From Chryseobacterium luteum (lineage in GTDB: Bacteria; Bacteroidota; Bacteroidia; Flavobacteriales; Weeksellaceae): a stretch of DNA of 64,000 nt. Below, one piece after another: positions 26,619 through 35,231 of the stretch (the first letter of the stretch is position 1; every line of letters starts with the position of its first letter). The stretch is from positions 105,715 through 169,714 of the forward strand of contig NZ_JPRO01000020.1 of NCBI RefSeq assembly GCF_000737785.1. Direction: 5' to 3'. The notes below the pieces were generated by a model. The model saw only the letters and a list, made by a program, of their open reading frames with translations, ran no database searches and had not been told where the DNA came from. The position numbers were made by a program, and so were the translations under genes.

Positions 26619-26947
26619 TCGTCAATTCGAGTGAAATTCTGAAAGAATTTTGTATCGGGAATTTGTTTTAAATAAATTTTAAGAATGCTTATTAAGTGTA
26701 AATTCCCGATACAATTTTTCTTCACTTTGTTTTAAGCAAATTTTAAGGATGCTTACTAAGTATAAATTCCCGATACAATTTTTCTTCACTTTGTTTTAAG
26801 CAAATTTTAAGGATGCTTATTAAGTATAAATTCCCGATACAATTTTTCTTCACTTTGTTTTAAGCAAATTTTAAGGATGCTTATAAAATATAAATTCTCG
26901 ATACAATTTTTCTTCACTTTGTTTCGAAAAATCACTCGAATTGACGA
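26619..26947. mobile_element. MITE-like element: 64-bp tandem repeats between 16-bp terminal inverted repeats
   Basis: The ends TCGTCAATTCGAGTGA (26619-26634) and its exact reverse complement (26932-26947) bound a 329-base element. Inside, a 64-base unit (AATTCCCGATACAATTTTTC to GGATGCTTANTAAGTATA) repeats with starts at 26701, 26765, 26829 and 26893, after a diverged partial unit from about 26655. The left flank TTTTGTATCGGGAATT is the reverse complement of the repeat's own AATTCCCGATACAA, so the termini and the internal unit are related. No coding frame and no clear target duplication are seen. Confidence 0.85.
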
Positions 26948-26978
26948 AACTTAAACTATTTTCTTCAAAAATTTAAAT

Positions 26979-27043
26979 AAGTTTTGGCTGAAGCCTTTTT
27001 TGATGTTTTTATGAAAGCGGGCTAAAGTCCGATCCTATTGAAT
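26979..27043. repeat. Palindromic intergenic repeat, family 'GGCTAAAGCC', copy 2
   Basis: GTTTTGGCTGAAGCC followed by GCGGGCTAAAGTCCGATCCTATTGAATA repeats the two-hairpin layout of 4021-4089. It lies between the tandem-repeat element and the response-regulator stop, so it may also end transcription from the minus-strand operon. Confidence 0.68.
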
Positions 27044-27059
27044 AAATAGATTGTTGTAT

Positions 27060-28412
27060 TTATTTATACCCTTTATCAATTCCCAGTTTTTTCATTTTAG
27101 AATATAATGTTTGCGGTTGGATTTTCAGCAGTTCTGCTGCGCCACCAATTCCTGAAACTTTTCCCCCACAACTTTGCAGTGCATTCATAATATGATCTCT
27201 TTCCATTTCTTCCATCGATTTCAGTTGACCTTGAAATTCGGACGAAATTTTTTCTGTTGTTTTCGGAAGTTCAAAATTTTCAATTTCTGTCGTTTTAGCT
27301 AAAAGAACGCTTCTTTCAATAAGATGTTCCAATTCACGGATATTTCCGGGCCAACTGTAATTATAGAGTTGTTCTAAAGCACTTTCACTGATTGAATTAA
27401 TATTCCTTCTTGAAGCAGCCGTATATTTATTCAGAAAAAAATTAGCTAATAGTTCAATGTCTTCTTTTCTTTCTCTTAAAGGAGGTAATTCTATCGGGAA
27501 CACATTTAATCTATAATATAAATCTAATCTAAACCGCCCTTCTGCCACTTCTTTTTCCAGAGAACGGTTGGTGGCGGCTACAATTCTTACATTGACCTTA
27601 ATTGTTTTATTTCCTCCTAATCTTTCGATTTCTTTTTCCTGTAAAACCCGCAGTAATTTCACCTGAGAATCCAAGGGTAATTCACCAATTTCATCCAGAA
27701 ATATGGTTCCTCCGTTTGCCTGTTCGAATTTTCCGATTCTCATGGCGTTGGCTCCTGTAAAGCTCCCTTTTTCGTGTCCGAAAAGTTCAGATTCAATTAA
27801 AGAATGAGGCAAAGCTGCACAGTTGACAATCACAATCGGACTGCCATTTCTACCGGAAAGATTATGGACAGAATGAGCCACTTTTTCTTTTCCCGTACCG
27901 CTTTCTCCAACCACAAGAACGGAAGTATCTGTTGGCGCAACGACTCTTATTTTTTCAACAACCTCCTGAAGTAAAGGACTTTTCCCGATAATTCCCTTTA
28001 TTTCTCCGTGACTCTCGGATTCCTGAACATCAGCATTTTTTTCGATATCAAAACGGTATTTCGCAATATCGAGCATCACAATAAGATCCCGTTCCCGGAA
28101 AGGTTTTACCATAAATCCGTACGGCTGCGTTCCTTTCACGGATTCCAGCGTAGACTGGTTGGTATTGGCAGAAATATAGAGAAAAGGGATGTTTATTTTG
28201 CGTAATTCCCAAGCCAGATCGATTCCGGTAAGATCGCCTTTCAGCATGATATCCAAAAGTACCCAATCCGGTTTTTTTTCGGCAATGGATTTTCTTGCCT
28301 GTACAACGGAAGACGCAATTCCTGTAACCTGATAACCTGCTTTTTTAAGCATCAGTTTAAGATCATTGGCTACGATAAACTCATCTTCTACAATTAGTAT
28401 TTTTTCTTTCAT
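27060..28412 (-). CDS. Sigma54-type response regulator (receiver, AAA+, Fis HTH)
   Basis: A 450-residue NtrC-like protein. The receiver (about 1-120) has acidic pocket ED at 9-10, phospho-acceptor Asp54 (DWVLLDIMLKGD), Ser81 and Lys103 (YGFMVKPF). The AAA+ domain (about 138-370) has Walker A GESGTGKE (169-176), GSFTGA and GGTIFLDE; the C-terminus is a Fis-like helix-turn-helix (GIGGAAELLKIQPQTLYSKMKKLGI). The receiver's LLDIMLKGDLTGIDLAWELR and TQPYGFMVKPF resemble partners of HisKA_2 kinases rather than classical NtrC receivers. It starts 23 bases after the kinase gene, its evident partner. Target promoters are not known. Confidence 0.93.
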   Translation of the reverse strand: MKEKILIVEDEFIVANDLKLMLKKAGYQVTGIASSVVQARKSIAEKKPDWVLLDIMLKGDLTGIDLAWELRKINIPFLYISANTNQSTLESVKGTQPYGFMVKPFRERDLIVMLDIAKYRFDIEKNADVQESESHGEIKGIIGKSPLLQEVVEKIRVVAPTDTSVLVVGESGTGKEKVAHSVHNLSGRNGSPIVIVNCAALPHSLIESELFGHEKGSFTGANAMRIGKFEQANGGTIFLDEIGELPLDSQVKLLRVLQEKEIERLGGNKTIKVNVRIVAATNRSLEKEVAEGRFRLDLYYRLNVFPIELPPLRERKEDIELLANFFLNKYTAASRRNINSISESALEQLYNYSWPGNIRELEHLIERSVLLAKTTEIENFELPKTTEKISSEFQGQLKSMEEMERDHIMNALQSCGGKVSGIGGAAELLKIQPQTLYSKMKKLGIDKGYK

Positions 28413-28435
28413 TTTATCTAAAGATATCGCTCACA

Positions 28436-30697
28436 TTATCCGTGATTTTCAATCTCTGTATTTTTAGCAAATATTATTATTATTTTTAAGCCGTTATTAT
28501 TTTCCAGAGAAAAAGTTCCGTCGAGCTGGTCGGTAAGTCCTCTCATGAGGTTCATTCCGAGAGATTCTGTTTCATCGAGATCAAAACCTTCGGGAAGTCC
28601 TACTCCATTATCTGAAATAATAAGCCGGTAATTATTTTCTCCTGTATTTTTAAATGAAACCAGCACTTCACCGCTTTTATTCTTTGGAAATGCGTATTTT
28701 ATGGTATTATTGACTGCTTCATTCACAATTAACCCCATCGGAACCGCCTGTGCCACATCCAGAAATACTTTTTCGGTATCCAACACAAATTTGATGTTTT
28801 TCTCTGATAAATAACATTCTTTGATATAGCTGATCAGCTCATAAATATACCACGACATATCGATCATCGACAGATTGTCTGACTGGTATAATTTCTGATG
28901 AATCAGAGACATGGCATGCATTCTGTGCTGACTGTTCTGGATCGCCATCAACGCATCTTCATTCTCCAGATAAGCAGATTGCGTGTTTAATAAGCTAATG
29001 ACAATTTGGAGATTATTCTTAACCCTGTGATGAATTTCCTTTAAAAGCCATTCTTTTTCAGACAAAAGTTTTTTCAGCTGTTCGTTCTGTTCATCGATCT
29101 GATTTCTTTTTAATTCTAATTCTTCGTTTTTTTTCTTTTTAGATCTAAAACTATTGTATAAAAAAGCTAAAAAAAGGACCAAAGCAATCAAGCTTCCTAT
29201 AAATACATACCGGATAACCTTATCGTTCTGAATTTTTATTTCCTGTAATTTCCCTTGCTGTGTAAGCACTTTGATATTTTTGTCTTTTTTTTCTGTCTCA
29301 AATTGCAGTTCCAGTGTCGCAGACTGTTTTAGTTTTTCCAAATTAAAAATAGAGTCTTTATATACCTGATGCTGTTTTAAATGTTTAATGGCCGATTCGT
29401 ATTTTTTACTGGCATAATCCGATTGAAAAGATAAAAGTTCGATTTGTGAATAAAAGATAAGCTTATCTGATTTTTTAGCAAATTCTTTGAATCTTTCGAT
29501 ATACGCATATGTTTTTTCTACCTGGCCGGACTGCTGTAAATAGATGATAATTCCGGTTAATTTATAGAAAAGTCCAACATCCGATTCCTTGTATTTTTTT
29601 AGCAATTGTTCATAATAGGGTTTGGCTTTATCTGTTTGTTTGAGCATAGAATAAGAGACTACAAATATAAAGAGCTGTCTGATTTTGGTAATTTCATCCT
29701 TTGGAGGATAATTCTTTTCAGTTCGTTTCAGCGTTCGCAGAGCTGCCGGATAATTTTTCTTCTGGCAGTAGAGTGATGCAAGGTTATAAGTTATTGTATT
29801 GATATCATCTACATTTTTATTTTTTAAGGCAATATTCAGCGATTTTTCAAAATTGGAAAATGCAAGGTCAAATTTAAGCAGGTCATAATAAGCAAGCCCC
29901 AAATGATTGTAAATTGTGCACAACTGGTAACTGGTATCATGAACTTCTTCTGCGGTTTTTTCCGCCAACAGTGCATACTTCAGTGATAATTGTGAATTTT
30001 GTAATATCCCGTAATTACTTGACATTAAGGTATAAATACCCTGGAGTTCCTTGAAACCAATCGCTTTATAAATAACAACCGCATTTTCAAGAAGTGCCAA
30101 CGCTTTTTGATTCTGCTCTATAATGCCATAATAATCCGCAAGATCTTTCAAAGCATCCGCTTCTTTTTTTAGTGCTTTATTTTTTTTGTAAAGCGGAATG
30201 GCTAATTCAAGATATTTTATTTTTTCTTCTACATCCTCTTTTTCATACCCTTTATAGGCGCAAAGTTCTCTGTAAACATCAGCTGTAAGGACATATAAAT
30301 TATTTTTTTTAGCATAAGCAAGTGCTTCATTGGTTTTCTCTAACCCATTTTTGGAATCACCTTTTTCTCTATGAATCTGAGCATCCAAAAGCATTGTTTT
30401 TCCATTACCAAGTGTATAGCCTAAGGTATTGCTTAACTTTTTTGCTTCAATATTCAGATGATCTGCTTTTTCAAGATCTGCTTTAAGCTCTCCCGGTTTA
30501 GTAAGGTAATAGCTGCTTAAAGTGATCAGTAATTCAACCTTTTGGCTGTCACTTTCGGCATTGGCAATTTTCTTTTCCAATAGATCCGGATCTTCTTTTA
30601 CCTGTGCAGCTGCCTGAATGTTTACAAGCAGAAACAATGACACCGAAAATACGATGCGCAGATAATTTTTGACAGAAATAAGAGAGGTAAAATTCAT
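28436..30697 (-). CDS. TPR-containing sensor histidine kinase, HisKA_2 type
   Basis: A 753-residue kinase. A signal peptide or anchor (about 12-31, ending AAAQ) precedes a periplasmic array of TPR-like helical repeats (about 40-480). A membrane helix lies at about 496-516, then a coiled-coil linker, and the dimerisation/phosphotransfer domain with EIHHRVKNNLQIVISLLN (His556/557) of the HisKA_2 family. The ATPase domain has VNEAVNNTIKYAFP (N-box) and ISDNGVGLPEGFD. It should phosphorylate the response regulator encoded 23 bases downstream. TPR sensors of this type are common in Bacteroidota; the signal is not deducible. Confidence 0.92.
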   Translation of the reverse strand: MNFTSLISVKNYLRIVFSVSLFLLVNIQAAAQVKEDPDLLEKKIANAESDSQKVELLITLSSYYLTKPGELKADLEKADHLNIEAKKLSNTLGYTLGNGKTMLLDAQIHREKGDSKNGLEKTNEALAYAKKNNLYVLTADVYRELCAYKGYEKEDVEEKIKYLELAIPLYKKNKALKKEADALKDLADYYGIIEQNQKALALLENAVVIYKAIGFKELQGIYTLMSSNYGILQNSQLSLKYALLAEKTAEEVHDTSYQLCTIYNHLGLAYYDLLKFDLAFSNFEKSLNIALKNKNVDDINTITYNLASLYCQKKNYPAALRTLKRTEKNYPPKDEITKIRQLFIFVVSYSMLKQTDKAKPYYEQLLKKYKESDVGLFYKLTGIIIYLQQSGQVEKTYAYIERFKEFAKKSDKLIFYSQIELLSFQSDYASKKYESAIKHLKQHQVYKDSIFNLEKLKQSATLELQFETEKKDKNIKVLTQQGKLQEIKIQNDKVIRYVFIGSLIALVLFLAFLYNSFRSKKKKNEELELKRNQIDEQNEQLKKLLSEKEWLLKEIHHRVKNNLQIVISLLNTQSAYLENEDALMAIQNSQHRMHAMSLIHQKLYQSDNLSMIDMSWYIYELISYIKECYLSEKNIKFVLDTEKVFLDVAQAVPMGLIVNEAVNNTIKYAFPKNKSGEVLVSFKNTGENNYRLIISDNGVGLPEGFDLDETESLGMNLMRGLTDQLDGTFSLENNNGLKIIIIFAKNTEIENHG

Positions 30698-30742
30698 TTT
30701 TTAAAGATAATTCATTATCTGATGATGTACCAGTTTTTGCCG

Positions 30743-31408
30743 CTAGATTTTGCGGTGATAAAGATAGCAAATAATCATCGCCAGTCCCGGAAAAACCAAT
30801 GTCACAAGCCCAAACTGCTTTCCTGCAAAAGCTCCTAAAAAACACCCTCCTAAAAAACCAATAATTAAAATAAGCTGTTTCTTTAAGCTCATCAATGCAT
30901 CAGCATCATGAAAACCATTTTTAATTAAATTTCCGAAATCCAGTGAAGCCTGCGTAACATTTCCCGTCATCATTGTCGTTGGACCGTGTGTTTCTTTAGC
31001 ATACAATTTCCCGAAAGCATTCTGAAGTCCCATCGCAAAAACGGCAATCATGGTAACCGTGTACATGATTACTTCTGTAAACATTCCGTTATAATTAAAA
31101 ACTGCAACTAAAATCCCGGCTAAAAGAAGTAAAAATCCTTCCCAAAACAAAATCGTATAATGATTGAGAACTTTTCCGGCAATTCTTCCCCCGACAATCA
31201 CCGCCAGAATAAAAACAGGAAATGTAAGCAGCTTTATCCATGCATGAATATCAGAACCTTTTACAAACTGGTAGGCAAATACAATAAAGTTTCCCGTAAC
31301 GTGCGCAGAAAAAATAGAATCTGCCGAAACAAAAGTTACTGTATCACAATACCCTGCAATCATGGTTAATAAGAACGTGACGAATCCTATATTATGTTTT
31401 ATTTCCAT
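30743..31408 (-). CDS. DUF1275 (YoaK-like) inner membrane protein
   Basis: A 221-residue membrane protein with about six helices. The start FVTFLLTMIAGYCDTVTFVSADSIFSAHVTGNFIVFAYQF and the middle MGLQNAFGKLYAKETHGPTTMMTGNVTQASLDFGNLI are the two conserved blocks of DUF1275/YoaK proteins. The family has no settled biochemical function. It is 6 bases downstream of dps and appears to be the last gene of the long minus-strand run; the histidine kinase begins 45 bases later. Confidence 0.85.
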   Translation of the reverse strand: MEIKHNIGFVTFLLTMIAGYCDTVTFVSADSIFSAHVTGNFIVFAYQFVKGSDIHAWIKLLTFPVFILAVIVGGRIAGKVLNHYTILFWEGFLLLLAGILVAVFNYNGMFTEVIMYTVTMIAVFAMGLQNAFGKLYAKETHGPTTMMTGNVTQASLDFGNLIKNGFHDADALMSLKKQLILIIGFLGGCFLGAFAGKQFGLVTLVFPGLAMIICYLYHRKI

Positions 31409-31414
31409 GATATT

Positions 31415-31888
31415 TTATTTTAAATGTGAACGAAGCATCCAGGCCATTTTCTCATGAGTTTCCAACAATCCGGTGATGTAATCGCTGGTTCCTGCGTCAT
31501 GAAATTCTACTGCAAAATTTTCGATATTTTCACGAAGATGAATGATAATGCTTTCGTGATCAGACAGCAGTTCTTTCATATAAGTCAGGCTGTCATTGGA
31601 TTCCAGGTGATGCTCAGACAAATGAGTCAGTCCAAGATATTCTCTCAACGTAGCCGGAGCATAATGTCCCAGCATTCTGATTCTTTCAGCCAATTGATCA
31701 ATGATCTGATCCAACTGCTCATACTGCATTTCAAAAAACAGATGTTTGTTGTAGAAATCTGCACCTTCCACATTCCAGTGGGCTTTTTTTGTTTTGGTGT
31801 AAAGTACAAATTCATCTGCTAATGTCTGAATCAATACTTCAGCAACTTTCACCAGGTTTTCGTTTTTTATTCCAATTGAAGTTTTCAT
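31415..31888 (-). CDS. dps: Dps-type ferritin-like DNA-protection protein
   Basis: A 157-residue Dps. The inter-subunit ferroxidase set is complete by spacing: His37 (KKAHWNVEG), His49, Glu53, Asp64 and Glu68 (LFFEMQYEQLDQIIDQLAERIR), matching the H-x11-H-x3-D/E-x10-D-x3-E order. It oxidises and stores iron with hydrogen peroxide and protects DNA. There is no long basic N-terminal tail, so DNA binding may be weak. Tight spacing (1 base to doxX, 6 to the DUF1275 gene) points to cotranscription with neighbouring stress-type genes. Confidence 0.94.
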   Translation of the reverse strand: MKTSIGIKNENLVKVAEVLIQTLADEFVLYTKTKKAHWNVEGADFYNKHLFFEMQYEQLDQIIDQLAERIRMLGHYAPATLREYLGLTHLSEHHLESNDSLTYMKELLSDHESIIIHLRENIENFAVEFHDAGTSDYITGLLETHEKMAWMLRSHLK

Positions 31889-31889
31889 T

Positions 31890-32315
31890 TTAAAGTAGAT
31901 TTAATAAATAATAATCGAGTGAATATTTTCCTGCACCCAATGCAAGAATCAACAATAAAGACAAAGTATACATATAAGGAACATCACGTACTTCCAGAGA
32001 ATCTTTTCTGTGGACCACGAAATAACCAATCGCTGTCACACCAATCGTCGGCAAAACTGCGAGTCTTGTCCCCAATCCCAAAATAATTAAAAAAGGAACC
32101 ACCAAATCTGAAAACGAAGCTACCAAAGCATTCATTTTATCGGGAAGTCCAAGCGGATTCGGTATGATTTCTTTTTGTCCGTTTTCTAATCTGAATTTCT
32201 TCAGTCCGTGAACTCTGAACAGCTCAACTGCCAAAAGTACTCTAAAGATCAGAAAAGCGATATCGTTAAATGATGATCCCAAATCTGAGGATAAAATTTG
32301 TTTTAAAATTTCCAT
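31890..32315 (-). CDS. DoxX-family membrane protein
   Basis: A 141-residue protein with four predicted membrane helices and the DoxX-like start IAFLIFRVLLAVELFRVHGLKKF, then LVVPFLIILGLGTRLAVLPTIGVTAIGYFVVHR. The ATG ending at 32315 (MEILKQIL) is preferred; the longer frame (to 32348) would overlap the preceding amidohydrolase gene by 22 bases. DoxX proteins are linked to quinol or thiosulfate oxidation and redox stress in some bacteria, but the role is uncertain. It sits between the amidohydrolase and dps. Confidence 0.83.
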   Translation of the reverse strand: MEILKQILSSDLGSSFNDIAFLIFRVLLAVELFRVHGLKKFRLENGQKEIIPNPLGLPDKMNALVASFSDLVVPFLIILGLGTRLAVLPTIGVTAIGYFVVHRKDSLEVRDVPYMYTLSLLLILALGAGKYSLDYYLLNLL

Positions 32316-32326
32316 AATTTTAATGT

Positions 32327-34216
32327 TTAAAAAGCAAAACAGGAACATCCCAACGCGCCCCAGAACGAATGGTAGTTATTAACGGGAACAGAACTCATTC
32401 TTGCTGCGTCGTGACTGTGATGATGTATATCGCAGTTCCCGGCGCAACTATGAATTTGAGAAGTTAAAGGTGTTTTAAAATCCGCTTTTGCATTTTTTTC
32501 AATGGCTGTCTGGGTGGGTCCGCCAACCGGATAATATCCGTTGTACAGATTCGTTGGAGACCAATCCGGAAGAATGGGAATTGACGGAGGTGCAAATGAT
32601 GAAAACTCTCCTTTTGCGTAGACAATTTTACCGTCAACGACTGTCATTTCAGCTTCGATATTTTTGATTTCTTCATCTTCAACCGTGAAATAATCTTTGT
32701 CTAAAACCGCCAGATCGGCAAACATTCCCACCTGAATATCACCTTTTTTCTGCTGTTCCTGAGAAAACCAGGCACTTCCTTTTGTGTACAATTCCAAAGC
32801 TGTATTTCTGTCCAATCGGGTATCGGTATACAACTGAAGTCCGCCAACCGTTTTCCCGACCGTGAGCCAATACATGGAAACCCATGGGTTGTAACTGCTT
32901 ACTCTCGTGGCATCAGAACCGCCGCCAACAGGAACTTCCATTTCGATCATTTTTTTAATTGGAGGGGTACTTTCTGCCGCCACCGAGCCATAACGATCTG
33001 TAAAATATTCTCCCTGATACGCCATTCTGCTTTGGATGGCAATTCCTCCGCCTAAACTTTTTACTCTTTCGATATTTTTTTCATCAATGGTTTCTGCATG
33101 ATCAAAAATCCACGGAAGCCCGTTGAAAGGAATATCCTGATTCACCTTTTCAAAAACGTTTAAAAATCTGGTAATACTTTCGTTATATGTTGCGTGAAGT
33201 CTGAAAGGCCAGCGGTTTTCAACCAGTAATCGAACAACCTTTTCAAGATCGGCTTCCATATTTTCAGGCAAATCGGGTCTTGGCTGTAAAAAGTCTTCAA
33301 AATCTGCTGCCGAGAAAACCAGCATCTCTCCTGCTCCGTTGTGACGGTACATATCATCACCCTGATAAAGTTTTACGGTGTCAATCCATTCGCTGAAATC
33401 TTCAAACTCATTTTTTGGTTTTTGAGTAAATAAATTATAGGCGATTCTTACGGTCAGCTGTTTGTTTTCATTCAGTTCATTTACTACCTGATAATCATCC
33501 GGAAAGTTTTGAAAACCGCCACCTGCATCAATTACGCTCGTAATACCAAATCGGTTTAATTCTTTCATAAAATGTCTGGTAGAATTCACCTGATGTTCGT
33601 ACGAAAGTTTCGGACCTTTTGCCAAGGTTGAATATAAAATCATCGCATTTGGAGTAGCAATAATCAATCCCGTAGGTTCACCGTTGGCATCTCTTTCAAT
33701 TTGTCCGCCTGGAGGAGCCGGCGTATTTTTTGTGTAACCAACTGCTTTTAAAGCAGCTCTGTTCATCAATGCCCTGTCGTATAAATGCAGGATAAAAACA
33801 GGCGTTTCGGGAGCAATCCTGTTGATTTCTTCCAACGTCGGCATTCTTCTTTCCGAAAATTGAAATTCCGACCAACCGCCGACAACACGCACCCATTGAG
33901 GAGATGGTGTACGGTCAACCTGCTCTTTTAACATTCTCAACGCATCCGCTAATGAAGGAACACCGTCCCATCTTAGTTCAAGGTTAAAATTTAATCCGCC
34001 ACGAATCAAATGAATATGAGAATCATTGATTCCCGGAACCACTCTTTTCTTTTTTAAATCGATAATTTTTGTCGATTCTTCTGCAAACTGATCCACCAAA
34101 CTGTCATTTCCAACAGCAATAATTTTTCCTTCTTTAATGGCAACTGCAGAAATATCCGGCGTTTCTTTATTGAAACTGTGAATTTTTCCGTTGTATAAAA
34201 TAAGATCTGCTTTCAT
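32327..34216 (-). CDS. YtcJ-like amidohydrolase (Amidohydrolase_3 family) with Cys/His-rich tail
   Basis: A 629-residue metal-dependent hydrolase. The N-terminus ADLILYNGKIHSFNKETPDISAVAIKEGKIIAVG and VVPGINDSHIHLIRGG (first metal motif) are those of YtcJ-like amidohydrolases; later metal ligands lie in FRLHATYNES, PWIFDHAETIDE and GGGSDATRVSSYNPW. No signal peptide is seen. The last 45 residues (HSCAGNCDIHHHSHDAARM to LGCSCFAF) are rich in Cys and His and are not part of the normal domain; they may bind metal. Substrate is unknown. It is 2 bases after the M17-domain gene, in the long minus-strand run. Confidence 0.85.
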   Translation of the reverse strand: MKADLILYNGKIHSFNKETPDISAVAIKEGKIIAVGNDSLVDQFAEESTKIIDLKKKRVVPGINDSHIHLIRGGLNFNLELRWDGVPSLADALRMLKEQVDRTPSPQWVRVVGGWSEFQFSERRMPTLEEINRIAPETPVFILHLYDRALMNRAALKAVGYTKNTPAPPGGQIERDANGEPTGLIIATPNAMILYSTLAKGPKLSYEHQVNSTRHFMKELNRFGITSVIDAGGGFQNFPDDYQVVNELNENKQLTVRIAYNLFTQKPKNEFEDFSEWIDTVKLYQGDDMYRHNGAGEMLVFSAADFEDFLQPRPDLPENMEADLEKVVRLLVENRWPFRLHATYNESITRFLNVFEKVNQDIPFNGLPWIFDHAETIDEKNIERVKSLGGGIAIQSRMAYQGEYFTDRYGSVAAESTPPIKKMIEMEVPVGGGSDATRVSSYNPWVSMYWLTVGKTVGGLQLYTDTRLDRNTALELYTKGSAWFSQEQQKKGDIQVGMFADLAVLDKDYFTVEDEEIKNIEAEMTVVDGKIVYAKGEFSSFAPPSIPILPDWSPTNLYNGYYPVGGPTQTAIEKNAKADFKTPLTSQIHSCAGNCDIHHHSHDAARMSSVPVNNYHSFWGALGCSCFAF

Positions 34217-34218
34217 GA

Positions 34219-34965
34219 TTATTTACTATTAAGTTTTGTAATGGCATCTTTGATTCCACCTCCGGCAACAGTAAAAAATGATGGTCCGGCCAATAAAATC
34301 AACTTTTGTAATTTCATTTTATCTGAAAAATGTTTTTCATTTAAATAAGACTGTGCACGATAAGCTTCAAAAGCTCCCAAAACCACATTTTCTGCTACCA
34401 AAGCGGTCGGAGAATCGATTCCTGCATCTTTGATATCGCTGGCAAAAGAAGCAGTTTTCACTTTCAGTTTTAAAGCTTCTCTCATGGCTACACTTCCGAC
34501 TTCTTTCATCAATTCAGCATTGAAAGAATTTTTGTTTCCCAACCCGATTAACAGTAATTTTTTAGATGATAGACTTCCTTTTGGAGGATCAATTAATAAG
34601 GTTTCCAAAGCTTGACCTTTGAATTTTCCGGTTTTTCTGACATCGGTAATAATTCCCTGTAAAGCCTCATCCAGATGAACCATCCCGTTCAGTTCTTTCG
34701 GAAGTGCAGGCAGGTTGAAAATATCACCTTCCGTATATTCGAAAACACAGGCAATCTGGAGATCTGCTACTGCTGCAGAAGGACCCTGCACAAGACCCAC
34801 AATAGAAACTCCGTCTACTGTTCCCCAAATTTTCGTAGTTCCGACCGTTGTTTTTGTTTCAGTTGCTGTTTGTGCTGAAACAAAATTGGCCGCTGAAGTT
34901 GTTAGTACCAATGCGACAAACATCGCTTTAGACCAATTAAAATATTTTGAAATTGAATTTTGCAT
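34219..34965 (-). CDS. Secreted peptidase M17 N-terminal-domain protein lacking the catalytic domain
   Basis: A 248-residue protein starting MQNSISKYFNWSKAMFVALVLTTSAANFVSAQ, a clear signal peptide. The rest matches the N-terminal (macro-like) domain of leucyl aminopeptidases: LQIACVFEYTEGDIFNLPALPKELNG, LLLIGLGNKNSFNAELMKEVGSVAMREALKL. The M17 catalytic half that binds two zinc ions is absent, so peptidase activity is not expected. The ATG ending at 34965 is chosen because the further frame to 35031 runs into an inverted-repeat element and lacks the signal peptide at its start. The function of stand-alone secreted copies is unknown. Confidence 0.75.
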   Translation of the reverse strand: MQNSISKYFNWSKAMFVALVLTTSAANFVSAQTATETKTTVGTTKIWGTVDGVSIVGLVQGPSAAVADLQIACVFEYTEGDIFNLPALPKELNGMVHLDEALQGIITDVRKTGKFKGQALETLLIDPPKGSLSSKKLLLIGLGNKNSFNAELMKEVGSVAMREALKLKVKTASFASDIKDAGIDSPTALVAENVVLGAFEAYRAQSYLNEKHFSDKMKLQKLILLAGPSFFTVAGGGIKDAITKLNSK

Positions 34966-35009
34966 AATAAATGATTTAATGATAACTTGTTTACACTTTA
35001 ATTTTAAAA

Positions 35010-35183
35010 GTTGGTAACCGCAAAGGCGCAAATTGTACTATAGGCTATGTTTTAAGGCGCAAGGATTTTATCTATGATAAAATTTCATTCTTTTAATTCT
35101 TAAGAGCATTTGCTGAAAATCTTTGATTTTCTTTCGCTAAGAACAGAAACATATAAAAAGCTTGTGCCTTTGCGATGACCAAC
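35010..35183. repeat. Inverted-repeat element 'GTTGG..CGCAAAGGCGCAA', copy 1
   Basis: The ends GTTGGTAACCGCAAAGGCG (from 35010) and GCCTTTGCGATGACCAAC (to 35183) are near-perfect inverted repeats about 22 bases long around a 130-base AT-rich core with no gene. A second, larger copy with the same ends lies at 43535-43836. It fills most of the gap between the porin and the M17-domain gene. Confidence 0.75.
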
Positions 35184-35231
35184 AAAATATCTTCTTTAGT
35201 TTTTTATAAAAGTTCAAAATACACTTGATGA

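Noticed and set aside
26619..26947. CRISPR array
   Set aside because: The 64-base units are directly adjoining with no unique spacers between them, and the ends are inverted repeats; no cas gene is near.
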